64,000 nucleotides of DNA from Planctomycetota bacterium (GCA_002748355.1 PDSF01000033.1:60073-124072), one strand, 5' to 3'; numbered from the stretch's first letter, positions 45,497 to 55,620 are shown. The notes: generated by a model from the letters alone, not told the origin. Program-made: numbers and translations.

Positions 45497-46591
45497 TCAG
45501 AGATCGCTTTGATGCCAGGTCGTGGAAACGCGTTCGCCCGCTGCCGTGCCAACGATGACCCGCACAAGCCGGGCCCCTTCGCTCGCCGGAAGCGGCGCAC
45601 GGTAGACGAAGCCTTCGCCAGCCGGGTCAAGCGCCCTCGAAGCACGCAAAGCCGCGAGAAGGGTTTGTAGCGAGGCTTCGGCAAGAGCTCGCCGCTCGGC
45701 TCCCATCTCGACCGCAAGGCTCAAAAGCTCCTGCCGACTCCGCACAACGAGCTCCAAGCCCTCCCGCCCAGGAACCAGCTCCACTCCAAGCGGAAGCGCT
45801 CGGCGCAACTGCGCCAGGGTCTGCGGACGCTTAAGACGGGCAAGCAGACGCAGGGCAATGAGATCTCCCGCCACCTCACGGACGCTGGAGCCGTATTCCT
45901 CGGGCTCACTCCACACCAGTGGCGGTGGGACCAGAATACTAGTCACGATGCCCAGCCAGGTCGTCCGTTCGACGAGCGAAAGATCCACCGAACCTGGCGA
46001 CACCAGGATGTCGTCCACGAGCACCGCCCCGGTATGCACGTCGCGCAAAGTCGCCCGCACACTGACCTGCGACTCGTAACTGTGATCGGGAATGAACATG
46101 CCCAGGCCAACCATCAGCCAGGCCGCCGTCGCGATCGGCCAACGATCGTTCAGACCCAGCTCAATCACCGGCGCATCGCGCAAGCCTTCCAGGATAAGGA
46201 GCAAGTCGGCCCCCTGCCCCTCAGCTAAGAGCCGAGCCCTTTCGATCTCCTCGGGACGATTACGTCCGAAGGCCAGCCGCTCTCGAGCTGGCAGATCATC
46301 CATATCGAGGGCGACAACTTGGCTCGCGAGCCGTCCACGCCGCAGCAGGCCAACGAGCTCGGCGAAGGGCACCGGTTCCAAATCACGCCCGTCATAGGTG
46401 CGAAGAACCTCGCCCCCCTTCCAGACTTCGACGCCACCGGGATCGCGCTGTTCGGTCGCCAGCATGGCGCCACCACCGACCGCGATGCGATAGGGGAGGG
46501 GTGGCAAGAGCGCCAGGCGCTGTGGATCAGGAACCCCGGAGCCCACACAGCTACACAGCCAGAACAGGGAGAGAAGTAGGAGCTTCCCCAT
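45497..46591 (-). CDS. Lipoprotein of unknown function coupled to the kinase/FGE gene
   Basis: 364 residues from the ATG at 46591, which lies one base after the TGA of the kinase gene; the open frame extends to 46654 within it. The signal peptide KLLLLSLFWL ends in the lipobox LCSC. The mature protein has a middle part (GADLLLILEGLRDAPVIELGLNDRW, SVRATLRDVHTGAVLVDDI) like proteins that assemble a nucleotide- or stress-related envelope complex, but I recognise no family with certainty. Immediate coupling to the kinase suggests that both act in one envelope signalling complex. Confidence 0.6.
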   Translation of the reverse strand: MGKLLLLSLFWLCSCVGSGVPDPQRLALLPPLPYRIAVGGGAMLATEQRDPGGVEVWKGGEVLRTYDGRDLEPVPFAELVGLLRRGRLASQVVALDMDDLPARERLAFGRNRPEEIERARLLAEGQGADLLLILEGLRDAPVIELGLNDRWPIATAAWLMVGLGMFIPDHSYESQVSVRATLRDVHTGAVLVDDILVSPGSVDLSLVERTTWLGIVTSILVPPPLVWSEPEEYGSSVREVAGDLIALRLLARLKRPQTLAQLRRALPLGVELVPGREGLELVVRSRQELLSLAVEMGAERRALAEASLQTLLAALRASRALDPAGEGFVYRAPLPASEGARLVRVIVGTAAGERVSTTWHQSDL

Positions 46592-46592
46592 C

Positions 46593-49500
46593 TCAACGCA
46601 CCTGCCGCCGCACCCGCTCGAGGAACAGCCTTGAGCCGGCCACCCGAAATCCAATCACCTGCACCATGGGGTCGATACTACCCGAGCTAAGCCCGGATCC
46701 ATCCCTAGCGATCTGGACGCTTCGCCGAACACCAAGCACCCGCGAACGGAACCGGCCCCGCCCCGCATTCAGCCATCCCAGGACATCACCAGCGATGTCG
46801 GGCTCTGCCCAGGACAGGCCACGGACCACCCCAAGTCGCAGCCATCGTTGAAACTCTGGCTCCAAGCCGGCTCCGCGCTGGGTCCGGCGAAGCCGGGTAA
46901 AATCCCGATGCGCCGGGAGGTTACTGGCAATGCGCCGGAACAGATCTCTGGCCAGCCCACGGTCGAAGGCCGGCACATCCTCACACCACTCGCGCACACC
47001 AAAGTCCAGGCCGCTCACTAGCTGCTCATCGAGCCCCGGAGCCTGATCTCCAATCACCCGCAGCTCGAACGCCGTCGCCGGCCAGCGACTGGCAAGGAAG
47101 GCCTTTCCTCGCTGTGCCTCCCCTCGGGCCCGCTGGAAGCTTCTGGCGAGCCCTTGCTGCGACACGGGGCTTCGTCGCAAGCCGTTCTGCGCCTCGCCAC
47201 CCAGCTCCCCGAGCGCCGCCCACTCAAGCTCTGCGGCAAAGGGCAGTCGCAAGAGGCCCGGATCCGCAAAGACGCGCTGCGAGAGCCAACGACAAAAGGC
47301 CTGGGCTTGGAAATAGCTCAACCCCGTAACCGGCCGTTCCGGACCGGCACTCACCCAGGCATCGAAGTCGCGTTCGACGAAGAGCCGCAAATCGGGCAGG
47401 AGCCCTTTTCGGGAAAACCGCTCGGCTCCGAGTGGATCCTCCACATGCCCGAGCGCCTTTGCCATTCGGGGGCTGAGAGGATTCGCCACAACTTCGCTCA
47501 CGAAGCTCGCATAGGCGGCCCGAGTCACTTCCGAAGCACCCAGAAAAAACTCGCCAACCCCCTGCACCTCGACTCTCTCATCGAGGGCGAAAGAACCTGG
47601 CACCCGATCCTTTCGGGCCAAGCCAATCGCAAAGCGCTCCGCGCCACGTGGCCCGCGAAAGGGAACGAGGAGCATATCGAGTTCCGCGGGAATCGCCTTC
47701 CCGGCGATCGCGGCCAGGGACTGACTACGCAGCAGTGAGCGTGTCGGCCGGAAGCGCAAGGTGACCGGGAACTGTCCGGCCGGCGTCCGGTAGATAAAGC
47801 GACGTTCCTCGGCAGGCCTACTCAGAAACTCTCGGGAGTCGAGCCCATCCCAGCCACACCACCGAGCAACATCGCCAAAAGGCAAGCGCAGTCGCACAAC
47901 CCAGGAATGCTCTTCACGCCGCACAGTCCCGGCATAGCCTTGCGAATCGGGCCAAAGCTGCGGCGGCAAGAGGCTCACCTGGGCGCGTGGATCCAGGTGG
48001 GCCTGATTCTCAATCTGCACGGTGACATCCTCGTCCCAGGCAACGAGGATCTCCTGCGGCAAGCGAGGTGGCCGGGGATCGTGGCGGAAGACCAGAAGGG
48101 GCATGACCCGCCGCCCGGCAACATCGAGAGCCTGCAACGGCGAAGCATTCTGGTCCCGCGCCTGCAACGGGCGACCGAGCACATCACGTAGCTCCAGCCC
48201 CAAAGCCTGCACTCCTCGTGGCAATTCGATCACCTGCTGTCGAAGCTCGACCAAAGGCTGAGACTCCGGGCCGGGCAGTGGGCGCCAGTGACCATGGTCC
48301 TGCTGCCAGATTCGTCCCTGAGCCTCTGCCTCCTTGGGAATCGAGGACAAGAGCGGTGCTCCCAGGCTGACTCCACCCTGTCGCTGCACCAGAACATCGG
48401 CACCGAGCAAGGCCGGAGACCATAGCTTGCCGGAAATCCAGCGACTCTGAACTTCGACGAAAGGCGGCTTAGGCAACCGCAACACCGTCAGCGACACCCT
48501 CTCAGTGCCCGAGAGCAAGCTCCTCCGAGGATCCTCCTCGCCTCGCAATACGTGGGCGATCGACACTTCGAACTGATCCTGCTCCTTGCTGGCCAGGATC
48601 GAAAATTCCAAGCCCCCAGAACTGTGTGACTCTTCGCGCACGGAGCTGGGAGCAGCCGCCCCCTCCATGGCCAGCATCGGGGTGTACTCAGGATTGCAGC
48701 GGTAGCGAACCCGATACTCACCAGCGGCACAAATGAGCTTTCTCCCACGCAGCCGGAACGGGTTCGTGGGGGAAACGAGCTCGAAAGCGGGCTCCAGCGA
48801 GAGATTACGGAAGCGGAGCCGGGTATCGAAATCGGAGCGATTACCTGCAGGATCCTCCAGGGTGAACACAAAAGGCAGGCTCACGCTGCTAGGGAAGGGA
48901 GGCGCCGCAATAGAAACGCGGAGCTCCGCTCCAGGAAGAACGGCCAGCACCTTTGTCTCCAAATCGATGGCCTCGCGCCCTGGCGCCTGCAAGCGAGCGT
49001 GCACCCGCAAGCGGCTCCCCTCCCCCACTTCCGAGAGGCGTACGATCATATCGGCACGGCCCTTCGTCACCCGGAGCCCCGAATCGCCAACGATCGAGCG
49101 CACATCGAGGATGCGTGGAATCACGAAGTCCGCGTAGTCAAAGCGCTGGGTCCGCACCGCCTTGCGCCCGGCACGATCCACAACCTCGAGTTCCAAGCTG
49201 ACGTTTCGCCTCGCAGGCACCCCCTTGCCGGCCAAGATCTTCCCCAGAGGAACCGTCTGCTCCGGACCGGAAGGAGCCTCCACCTCATAGCTGGCGATCT
49301 GCCCACCATCGTTTTCCAAAAGGCGGAAGCGTAGGACCTGAGTATCGATGTCATCCGCAAGGCTTAGCGTCACCTTGGAGTCGTTGCGCAAACCTTGCTT
49401 GGGGGAGAACTCTAGCCGCACGAATCGTGGAGGCTCGACATCGACGAGCAGCCGTGCCCAAGCCAAAGGCCGCTCACCACGCCCGCTAAGAGCCGAGAAC

Positions 49501-50828
49501 ACGAGATCGCTGATCCCGAAGCGTTCGGACAAGGCCTTGACGACGGCAGCCCACGCAGGGCTACGATCGACATCGAGAAGGAGGCGCCCAGGGGGCAAAC
49601 TCTCAGGCACATCGAAGCAAAACAGTCGACTTGCCCCATCAAAAGCGGAGATGCGTAGCTGTGCTCCGCCTAAGCCGCCGATGTTGAAGGGGACCCGCTC
49701 CAGATCCTCCACCCGAATGACCTGCACCGGGCTCGTCGGCCCTGGCGGGCTCGTTGTCAGAAAGAGCTGGGCACCTGGGGCAACAAGGAGGAAGGGCAGC
49801 TCTTCGCTAAACAGATCGCGAATGGCCAAGATCCCGGCAAACATGAACAAGAGCAGAGCCGACAGGCGCAGAAACAGGCTAGGCCCCCGATCCATAGCGA
49901 CGAGAGTGTCCAGAACCTCGCCTGCACTGCCGGGACGCTGCTCAGGATCCTTCTCCATCAAAGACTCGAGCAAACGGCGCAAGCGTGCCGGAATCCCAGG
50001 GACATCCCAGGCAGCAGGAGCATCCTCTAAAACCGATCGAACTCGAGCATCGAGACTGCCGCCGGCGAAAGGGGCGCGCCCGGTCAGCATCTCATAGCCG
50101 ATCACGCCCAGGGCAAAGAGGTCGGCCCGCTCGTCGCAACTCTGGCGGGAGAGCATCTCCGGAGCCGTGTAGGGCGGCTTGATCCAAAGCTCATCAGCTC
50201 GCGGGCTAGCACCGAGCTGAGCCGAGATGCCGAAGTCCACAATCTTGAGGCGCGAGCGCGAGCCCTGGCGCTCCACCAAAACATTGCTGGTACTAAGATC
50301 ACGGTGCACAAGGCCAGCCTCATGGGCGGAGTGCAGCGCCTGCGCCATCTCCATCAACCAACAGCGCACCAACTCAGGCGGCAGCGCTCCATGTGCTGCA
50401 AGGAAATCGGCAAGGGTGCAGCCCTCGACGAGTTCCATCGCAACAAAAATCGAAGCATCCGGCGATTCGCCTACATCGAGGATCCTCGCCACATGTTCGC
50501 CCCTGAGACGCGAAGCTCGCTGCGCCTCGGCGATCAGATCCTCCCGGGCATCGGGCTGCTGCGCTAGCCGCGGATGCAGGATCTTGAGAGCGACCGGAGC
50601 CAGGGAGAGTTCGTGGGTGGCCCGGTACACCGTGCCCATACCGCCCTTACCAAGGACGGCTTCTATCCGATATTTGCCGCCAACGACGACACCCAGCCAA
50701 GGGTTAGAGGAAGTGATGCCACTTTCCCGAAACGCCAGCTCATCACTACGTGGCATCGGCACATCGCAAGTCGGACAACGTGCGAGATCCCGATCGGTAA
50801 TGCCTTCACAGACTGGGCAGAGTCTCAT
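46593..50828 (-). CDS. Ser/Thr protein kinase fused to an FGE-sulfatase (SUMF1-like) domain
   Basis: 1411 residues. The N-terminus has a zinc ribbon (Cys4, Cys7, Cys18, Cys21). The kinase domain at about 52-310 has the P-loop GKGGMGTVY, Lys82, Glu101-like helix C, HRDLSTSN (175-182) and DFG (198-200); the catalytic-loop lysine of HRDLKxxN is Ser179. A membrane segment lies near 325-341. Residues 360-1140 are beta-rich, with repeated Ig-like stretches. From about 1150 an FGE-sulfatase domain has FLGASEVTRAAYASFV, RPVTGLSYFQAQAFCRWLS, RLPFAAELEWAALGE, GVREWCED and VIGFRVAG. Such fusions are typical of Planctomycetes and Myxobacteria; the outer part probably senses or binds, without formylglycine activity. 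Confidence 0.88.
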   Translation of the reverse strand: MRLCPVCEGITDRDLARCPTCDVPMPRSDELAFRESGITSSNPWLGVVVGGKYRIEAVLGKGGMGTVYRATHELSLAPVALKILHPRLAQQPDAREDLIAEAQRASRLRGEHVARILDVGESPDASIFVAMELVEGCTLADFLAAHGALPPELVRCWLMEMAQALHSAHEAGLVHRDLSTSNVLVERQGSRSRLKIVDFGISAQLGASPRADELWIKPPYTAPEMLSRQSCDERADLFALGVIGYEMLTGRAPFAGGSLDARVRSVLEDAPAAWDVPGIPARLRRLLESLMEKDPEQRPGSAGEVLDTLVAMDRGPSLFLRLSALLLFMFAGILAIRDLFSEELPFLLVAPGAQLFLTTSPPGPTSPVQVIRVEDLERVPFNIGGLGGAQLRISAFDGASRLFCFDVPESLPPGRLLLDVDRSPAWAAVVKALSERFGISDLVFSALSGRGERPLAWARLLVDVEPPRFVRLEFSPKQGLRNDSKVTLSLADDIDTQVLRFRLLENDGGQIASYEVEAPSGPEQTVPLGKILAGKGVPARRNVSLELEVVDRAGRKAVRTQRFDYADFVIPRILDVRSIVGDSGLRVTKGRADMIVRLSEVGEGSRLRVHARLQAPGREAIDLETKVLAVLPGAELRVSIAAPPFPSSVSLPFVFTLEDPAGNRSDFDTRLRFRNLSLEPAFELVSPTNPFRLRGRKLICAAGEYRVRYRCNPEYTPMLAMEGAAAPSSVREESHSSGGLEFSILASKEQDQFEVSIAHVLRGEEDPRRSLLSGTERVSLTVLRLPKPPFVEVQSRWISGKLWSPALLGADVLVQRQGGVSLGAPLLSSIPKEAEAQGRIWQQDHGHWRPLPGPESQPLVELRQQVIELPRGVQALGLELRDVLGRPLQARDQNASPLQALDVAGRRVMPLLVFRHDPRPPRLPQEILVAWDEDVTVQIENQAHLDPRAQVSLLPPQLWPDSQGYAGTVRREEHSWVVRLRLPFGDVARWCGWDGLDSREFLSRPAEERRFIYRTPAGQFPVTLRFRPTRSLLRSQSLAAIAGKAIPAELDMLLVPFRGPRGAERFAIGLARKDRVPGSFALDERVEVQGVGEFFLGASEVTRAAYASFVSEVVANPLSPRMAKALGHVEDPLGAERFSRKGLLPDLRLFVERDFDAWVSAGPERPVTGLSYFQAQAFCRWLSQRVFADPGLLRLPFAAELEWAALGELGGEAQNGLRRSPVSQQGLARSFQRARGEAQRGKAFLASRWPATAFELRVIGDQAPGLDEQLVSGLDFGVREWCEDVPAFDRGLARDLFRRIASNLPAHRDFTRLRRTQRGAGLEPEFQRWLRLGVVRGLSWAEPDIAGDVLGWLNAGRGRFRSRVLGVRRSVQIARDGSGLSSGSIDPMVQVIGFRVAGSRLFLERVRRQVR

Positions 50829-50997
50829 GAGCCCTTAGCTTCCCTCATGCATGGGACCAGAGGCAAGAGGAGGGCTTGCCCGATCCACAAGCTCCTCTAA
50901 TCTCGTGCCCTTGCAAACTTCGGCAGACCAAGCTTTCACCACCTGCCATTTGGCCTCCGAAGCTCCTACCAGTCCAAGCTCCCAAAGGAAGTGGCTC

Positions 50998-52710
50998 ATG
51001 CCAGTCCCCCATTCACTCGCCGCACTTTGCTGCAGTGCAGTCTTCGCGCTGAGCGCCGGTGCCCAAGGCGTCGTCATTAACGAGTTCAGCTATAACGACA
51101 ACGCTGTCGGCGCACCCTCCTACGCTGACGAGCAAGAGTTCGTCGAACTCTACAACGCCGGCAAGAGCCCCGTCGACATCAGTGGCTGGGCCCTGGTCCA
51201 CAACGACCCTAAGAACACGGCCAAGCCAAAGACCACCTTCAAGATCCCAGCAAAGACGATCCTGGCGCCCAATGCCTTCTACGTCATGGGCGGGGCAAAG
51301 GTCACCGGCGTCAACCTGGTTCTCGGCCAAACGGATCTCTTCGGGAACAGCCAAGGCGGCCTGTCCCTCGTCGACAAATCCCAGAAGCTCGTGGACAGCG
51401 TCGTCTACGAAGCCAACAAGCTCAGCTCGACCGACACCTGGGCCAAGCCCATCATCAATGGCGACGGGATCTGGGGTAACTACCAGTCGATCACTCACCA
51501 CGTCAGTTCCTGGTCGCGCGTACAGGACGGCTACAAGAACGGCACCGGGCGCGATTGGGTCCTGCGGCCACAATCGATCGGCAAGACGAACAACATCACC
51601 ACGGTGCCGGTCTACTTCGACAACTTCGACAAGGGCGTCCCCAGCACCAGGCACCCCGGCTGGCACGGCTCCTTTGTCCATCCGCAGTACGCCAACCCGG
51701 CAGTCGTCAATGCCGCCAACCCCAACAAGATCCCCCCATCCCCCCAGGGAGGTAACTGCCTGACCATCTGGGACCCGACCGGTGGCGGCAATACCGCAGT
51801 GCTCCTGCGCCGCCCACTCCAGAACATGGTCTTCGAGGCCTACATCTACCTCGATACCACAACGATCCAGGGCAAGAACTTCTACGAGACCTGGTCGATT
51901 GGTGTGCAAGGCTCGACGGACACCTACTTCAACCTCCCCTCTCCTGACAAGGCCTTCAAGTCAGCCAACGGCAACACCGGCGTCTCCGCAACCTGCATAT
52001 CCACCACCAAGGGCATGACGCTCTATCTGATCGACCACAACGACGGGGGCGTCGATTGCAAGGTCCTCGGCAAGATCGCCATTACCAAGGGCAAGAACGA
52101 CGGCTGGCAACGCATCCGCCTGGAAGTCACAGGTCAGCACGCGGGTCTCTGGCTCGGCGGCACCATGGGCCAAGGCAATGGAGAGTTCGTCGGTGGCACG
52201 ATCAAAACCAGCGCCCTTGGCGACGTTTATATCGGCTACCGGGAGTACAACACCCCGAACAGCAAGGACCGGCCGGTGACGATCGACGACGTACGGGTCC
52301 GCCCAAGCGCAGCCGCGATTAGCTACTACGGCAGCGCGGCGAAGACGAGCAACGGCACGGTCATGATCAGCCCGGCCGCACCGCCGATCCTCGGCACCAA
52401 TGGCTTCGGCATCATGGGCTTCGGGCTCGCCAAGTCGAACGCCGTCGTCCTGAGCCTGGGCGCTGGGCGCATGAATATCCCCCTGGCACCAGTGTTCCCG
52501 GCCGGTACCAGCCTCTACACCAACCCGATCCACCTCTTCCCCGGCGTCTCCAACGCCATGGGCGAAGTCTCGATCCCCCTGCCACTGCCCAGCAACACGA
52601 CCCTCAACGGCGCGAAGGTCAACTGGCAGCTCTTCAGCTTCGACCCGAGCCTGAAGGTAGGCATGCCTCTCGCTGGCTCGCAGGGCTGCGAAACATTGCT
52701 CTCGCGCTGA
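50998..52710 (+). CDS. Secreted lamin-tail-domain protein
   Basis: 570 residues from the ATG at 50998 (aggaag SD 9 nt upstream); the frame opens at 50851 but without signal-peptide character. The signal peptide PHSLAALCCSAVFALSAGAQ is followed by a lamin-tail domain (VVINEFSYNDN, EFVELYNAGKSPVDISGWAL, LAPNAFYVMGG). The middle is a beta-sandwich like a concanavalin lectin (FDNFDKGVPST, VFEAYIYLDTTTIQGKNFYETWSIG). The C-terminal 120 residues (GTNGFGIMGFGLAKSNAVVLSLG...FPAGTSLYTNPI) resemble the end domains of large planctomycete secreted proteins. It is divergent from the kinase/FGE gene and may be surface-attached. Confidence 0.8.
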   Translation: MPVPHSLAALCCSAVFALSAGAQGVVINEFSYNDNAVGAPSYADEQEFVELYNAGKSPVDISGWALVHNDPKNTAKPKTTFKIPAKTILAPNAFYVMGGAKVTGVNLVLGQTDLFGNSQGGLSLVDKSQKLVDSVVYEANKLSSTDTWAKPIINGDGIWGNYQSITHHVSSWSRVQDGYKNGTGRDWVLRPQSIGKTNNITTVPVYFDNFDKGVPSTRHPGWHGSFVHPQYANPAVVNAANPNKIPPSPQGGNCLTIWDPTGGGNTAVLLRRPLQNMVFEAYIYLDTTTIQGKNFYETWSIGVQGSTDTYFNLPSPDKAFKSANGNTGVSATCISTTKGMTLYLIDHNDGGVDCKVLGKIAITKGKNDGWQRIRLEVTGQHAGLWLGGTMGQGNGEFVGGTIKTSALGDVYIGYREYNTPNSKDRPVTIDDVRVRPSAAAISYYGSAAKTSNGTVMISPAAPPILGTNGFGIMGFGLAKSNAVVLSLGAGRMNIPLAPVFPAGTSLYTNPIHLFPGVSNAMGEVSIPLPLPSNTTLNGAKVNWQLFSFDPSLKVGMPLAGSQGCETLLSR

Positions 52711-52741
52711 GCCGAACTCGCGAACGAAGTCACTGAGTCCT

Positions 52742-52772
52742 GCGCCCACCAAGCCTTTGGCTTTGTGGGCGC
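52742..52772 (+). terminator. Hairpin terminator after the lamin-tail gene
   Basis: gcgcccac (52742-52749) and gtgggcgc (52765-52772) are perfectly complementary, and aagcc/ggctt extends the stem inside after one mismatch. It lies 32 bp after the stop and also downstream of the convergent GspE gene, so it may serve both directions. Confidence 0.65.
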
Positions 52773-52833
52773 ATTCATGTACGGGAGTAAAAGAGAAGCA
52801 GCCTCAATACAGCAGTGCCAGGTAGCAAACGCA

Positions 52834-54528
52834 CTACAGGGTTTCCCGCAGCACCTCTTCCACGCTGGTCATCCCGTCGTAGATGGCCAACATCCCGCTC
52901 TCCCGCAGCGTCCGCATCCCATCCTGGCGCGCTTGCCGTCGCAGCTTCGCCGTCGGAGCATGGTCCAGGATCAGGTTCTTGACCGCTTCGCTGATCCGCA
53001 TCATCTCGAAGATCGCCATACGCCCGCGGTAGCCGGTGCCGTTGCAGGCGTCACAGCCCTTGCCATAGCTAAAGCTACGCCCCGCAATCGCCTCCGCATC
53101 GAGACCAAGCTCCATCAAGACCTTCTCGTCGGGCTCATACGCCGTCCGACATTCCGTGCAGATCTTGCGGACGAGGCGCTGGGCAACGATGACTTCAAGA
53201 GTCGAGGTCAAGAGGAAGGCCGGAAGCCCCAGATCCAGCAAGCGGGTGATGGCCGAGGGCGCATCATTGGTGTGCAGGGTCGAGAAGACGAGGTGACCGG
53301 TAAGAGATGCCTCGATGGCCGTGGCCGCCGTTTCCTTATCGCGAATCTCGCCGACCAGGATCTTGTCGGGATCCTGTCGGAGGATGGTGCGCAGCACCGC
53401 TGCGTAGCTGACGCCAATCTCCTCCATCACCGGGATCTGCACGATGCCCTCGAGGTCGTACTCGACAGGATCCTCCACGGTGATGATCTTGACGCTTTCC
53501 TCGTTGGCCTCGCTCAACGCCGCGTAGAGCGTCGTGGTCTTGCCCGAACCGGTCGGGCCGGTGACAAGAACGATGCCGTGTGGCAGCCGCAGCACCGAGT
53601 CGACGATCGACCTATCGTCATCGCGCAAGCCGATACGCCCAAGCTCCAGCGACACCACCGACCGGTCGAGGATTCGCAGCACGCAGGACTCACCGAACAT
53701 CGTCGGTAGCGTCGAGACTCGGAGATCTACCGGCCGCCCCCCCACCGCAAGCTCGATCCGCCCGTCCTGCGGAATACGCGACTCGGCGATATCCAGGTCG
53801 GCCATGACCTTGACCCGCGAGATCAACGCGATCGCCAAATGCGGCGGCGGCGCTTTGAGTTCGTAGAGCACGCCATCGACCCGGTAGCGGATCTTGAAGT
53901 CCTTCTCGAAGGGCTCGAGGTGGATGTCCGAGGCCTTGTCGCGCACCGCCTGATAGAGGATGTAGTTAAGCAGCTTGACCACCGGCGCCGCGGCAGCCAT
54001 CGCTTCTTTGTCCTCGAGGTCGAAGCCCTTCAAGTCTGTCGACTGCGCCAACTCGTCGACAGCTTGTCCGAGCACATCGGCGGCGCCCGAGCTCTCTTCT
54101 CCGTACGCCGCTTCGATCGCATCGCTCAGCGCCGCCGGCACCGTCAGCGCCGGACGCAGGGGGCATCCCGCCGTGAAGGCCAAGTCATCGAGCACAGCAA
54201 CATTGAGAGGATCCCCCAAGACGATGAGAAGATCCTCTCCTTCCATGCGAAGCGGCAGTGCCCCATAGACCCGGGCGACCCCAGGGTCGACTTTCTGCAG
54301 CAGCTCCGGACTGGGTGTTAGCTCCGAAGGAGCGACGTAAACGGCCCCGACCTGAGCCGCTAGCCCCTCCGCGAGCTGCGCCTCATCGATGTAACCGAGC
54401 CCCACGAGGATATCCCCAAGGCGCCGGGTAGGCTCATCGCCCTGAATCACCAGCGCCTCCTGGACCATGCCCTCATGGATGAAACCCAGCTCCTTAAGGA
54501 CCTGTCCGATGAGTTTACGTGCGGCCAT
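52834..54528 (-). CDS. GspE/PilB-type secretion or pilus assembly ATPase (second copy)
   Basis: 564 residues from the ATG at 54528; an in-frame TTG at 54552 overlaps the pilT stop and may also be used. The N-terminal MshEN/GspE-N domain (KLIGQVLKELGFIHEG, LGDILVGLGYIDEAQLAEGLA) precedes the ATPase: SDIHLEPFEKDFKIRYRVDG, RIPQDGRI, Walker A GPTGSGKTTTLYAAL, Asp box EDPVEYDLEGI, Walker B ILVGEIRDKETA, His box HLVFSTLHTNDAPSAI and a zinc cluster CTECRTAYE...CDACNGTGYRG. It powers extension of a type II pseudopilus or type IV pilus. Third gene of a GspE-PilT-GspE operon. Confidence 0.92.
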   Translation of the reverse strand: MAARKLIGQVLKELGFIHEGMVQEALVIQGDEPTRRLGDILVGLGYIDEAQLAEGLAAQVGAVYVAPSELTPSPELLQKVDPGVARVYGALPLRMEGEDLLIVLGDPLNVAVLDDLAFTAGCPLRPALTVPAALSDAIEAAYGEESSGAADVLGQAVDELAQSTDLKGFDLEDKEAMAAAAPVVKLLNYILYQAVRDKASDIHLEPFEKDFKIRYRVDGVLYELKAPPPHLAIALISRVKVMADLDIAESRIPQDGRIELAVGGRPVDLRVSTLPTMFGESCVLRILDRSVVSLELGRIGLRDDDRSIVDSVLRLPHGIVLVTGPTGSGKTTTLYAALSEANEESVKIITVEDPVEYDLEGIVQIPVMEEIGVSYAAVLRTILRQDPDKILVGEIRDKETAATAIEASLTGHLVFSTLHTNDAPSAITRLLDLGLPAFLLTSTLEVIVAQRLVRKICTECRTAYEPDEKVLMELGLDAEAIAGRSFSYGKGCDACNGTGYRGRMAIFEMMRISEAVKNLILDHAPTAKLRRQARQDGMRTLRESGMLAIYDGMTSVEEVLRETL

Positions 54529-54548
54529 GGCAGGACACCCCCTGGAGC

Positions 54549-55607
54549 TCAAACCCCGAAGAACTCTTCCATCGCGCGCATGTCTTGAGCGGCTTCGACA
54601 GCGGTGATCGGCTTGATCTTCTTTTCAGCAACCAACTGCTTGAGATGCTCGTCGAGCAGCATGTTGCCCGAGCGCTTGCCCGTCTCGATCGCGCTGCGGA
54701 TCTTGTAGGTCTCACCCTTGCGGATGTGATTTTCGATGGCGCTATTCATCATCATGATTTCGAAGCCAGCAACGCGACCGCCGCCTTCCTTCGGCAAGAG
54801 CACCTGAGAGATCACCGCAAGTATCGATACCGCAAGCTGGCTCCGGATCTGCTCCTGCTGATCCGTCGGGTACTGATCGATGATGCGGTCGACGGTCCGC
54901 ACCGACCCGGTCGTGTGCAAGGTTCCGAAGACGAGGTGTCCGGTCTCGGCCGCGGTGATCGCCGCGCTCGTGGTCTCCAAATCGCGCATTTCGCCGAGGA
55001 GGATCACGTCAGGGTCCTGGCGCAAAACCCGGCGCATCGCTTCGGCAAAGCTCGGAACATCTTCGCCCACCTCACGCTGCGTGACCTGGGACATCTTGTG
55101 CTGGTGGTAGTACTCGATCGGATCTTCGATGGTGACGATGTGCCGATGAAGGTTGCTGTTGATCCAGTCGATCATCGTCGCCAGCGTCGTGGTCTTGCCC
55201 GAGCCTGTCGGACCAGTAACCAAGACCAGCCCTCGAGTCCGCGACAAGAGCTCCAACATCCGCGGTGGCAGCCCGATCTGCTCCATCGTCAGCAGCTGAT
55301 TGGGGATCTGCCGCATCACCAGCCCCAAGTGCCCGCGCTGGCGAAGGGCGCTCACCCGAAAGCGCGCCTTGTCCTCAAAGGCATAGGCGTAGTCGGTCGT
55401 CCCCTCGGACTCGAGTTCTTTCATGTGGCTTTCGGGGGTCAACGCCCGCACCAAAGCTGCAGTGTCCTCGGAGCTAAGCTTTGTCTCGCCAAGCTCGACC
55501 AGGCGCCCCTGCACGCGCAGCACCGGCGGGCGCCCATACGAGACGTGGAGGTCCGAAGCGCCCTTATCTACGGCGGCCTGCATCAATGACTGGATGTCGA
55601 ATGCCAC
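54549..55607 (-). CDS. pilT: Twitching motility/retraction ATPase PilT
   Basis: 352 residues from the GTG at 55607, preceded by aggagaac; the open frame continues to 55784 inside the upstream gene but without family similarity. PilT motifs: SDLHVSYGRPPVLRVQG, Walker A GPTGSGKTTTLATMID, EDPIEYYHQHKMSQVTQREVG, ILLGEMRDLETTSAAI (Walker B) and GHLVFGTLHTTGSVRTVDRIID, ending in a C-terminal hypervariable region with MEEFFGV. It depolymerises type IV pili. It is flanked on both sides by GspE-type extension ATPases on the same transcript. Confidence 0.93.
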   Translation of the reverse strand: MAFDIQSLMQAAVDKGASDLHVSYGRPPVLRVQGRLVELGETKLSSEDTAALVRALTPESHMKELESEGTTDYAYAFEDKARFRVSALRQRGHLGLVMRQIPNQLLTMEQIGLPPRMLELLSRTRGLVLVTGPTGSGKTTTLATMIDWINSNLHRHIVTIEDPIEYYHQHKMSQVTQREVGEDVPSFAEAMRRVLRQDPDVILLGEMRDLETTSAAITAAETGHLVFGTLHTTGSVRTVDRIIDQYPTDQQEQIRSQLAVSILAVISQVLLPKEGGGRVAGFEIMMMNSAIENHIRKGETYKIRSAIETGKRSGNMLLDEHLKQLVAEKKIKPITAVEAAQDMRAMEEFFGV

Positions 55608-55620
55608 GACGTTCTCCTGT

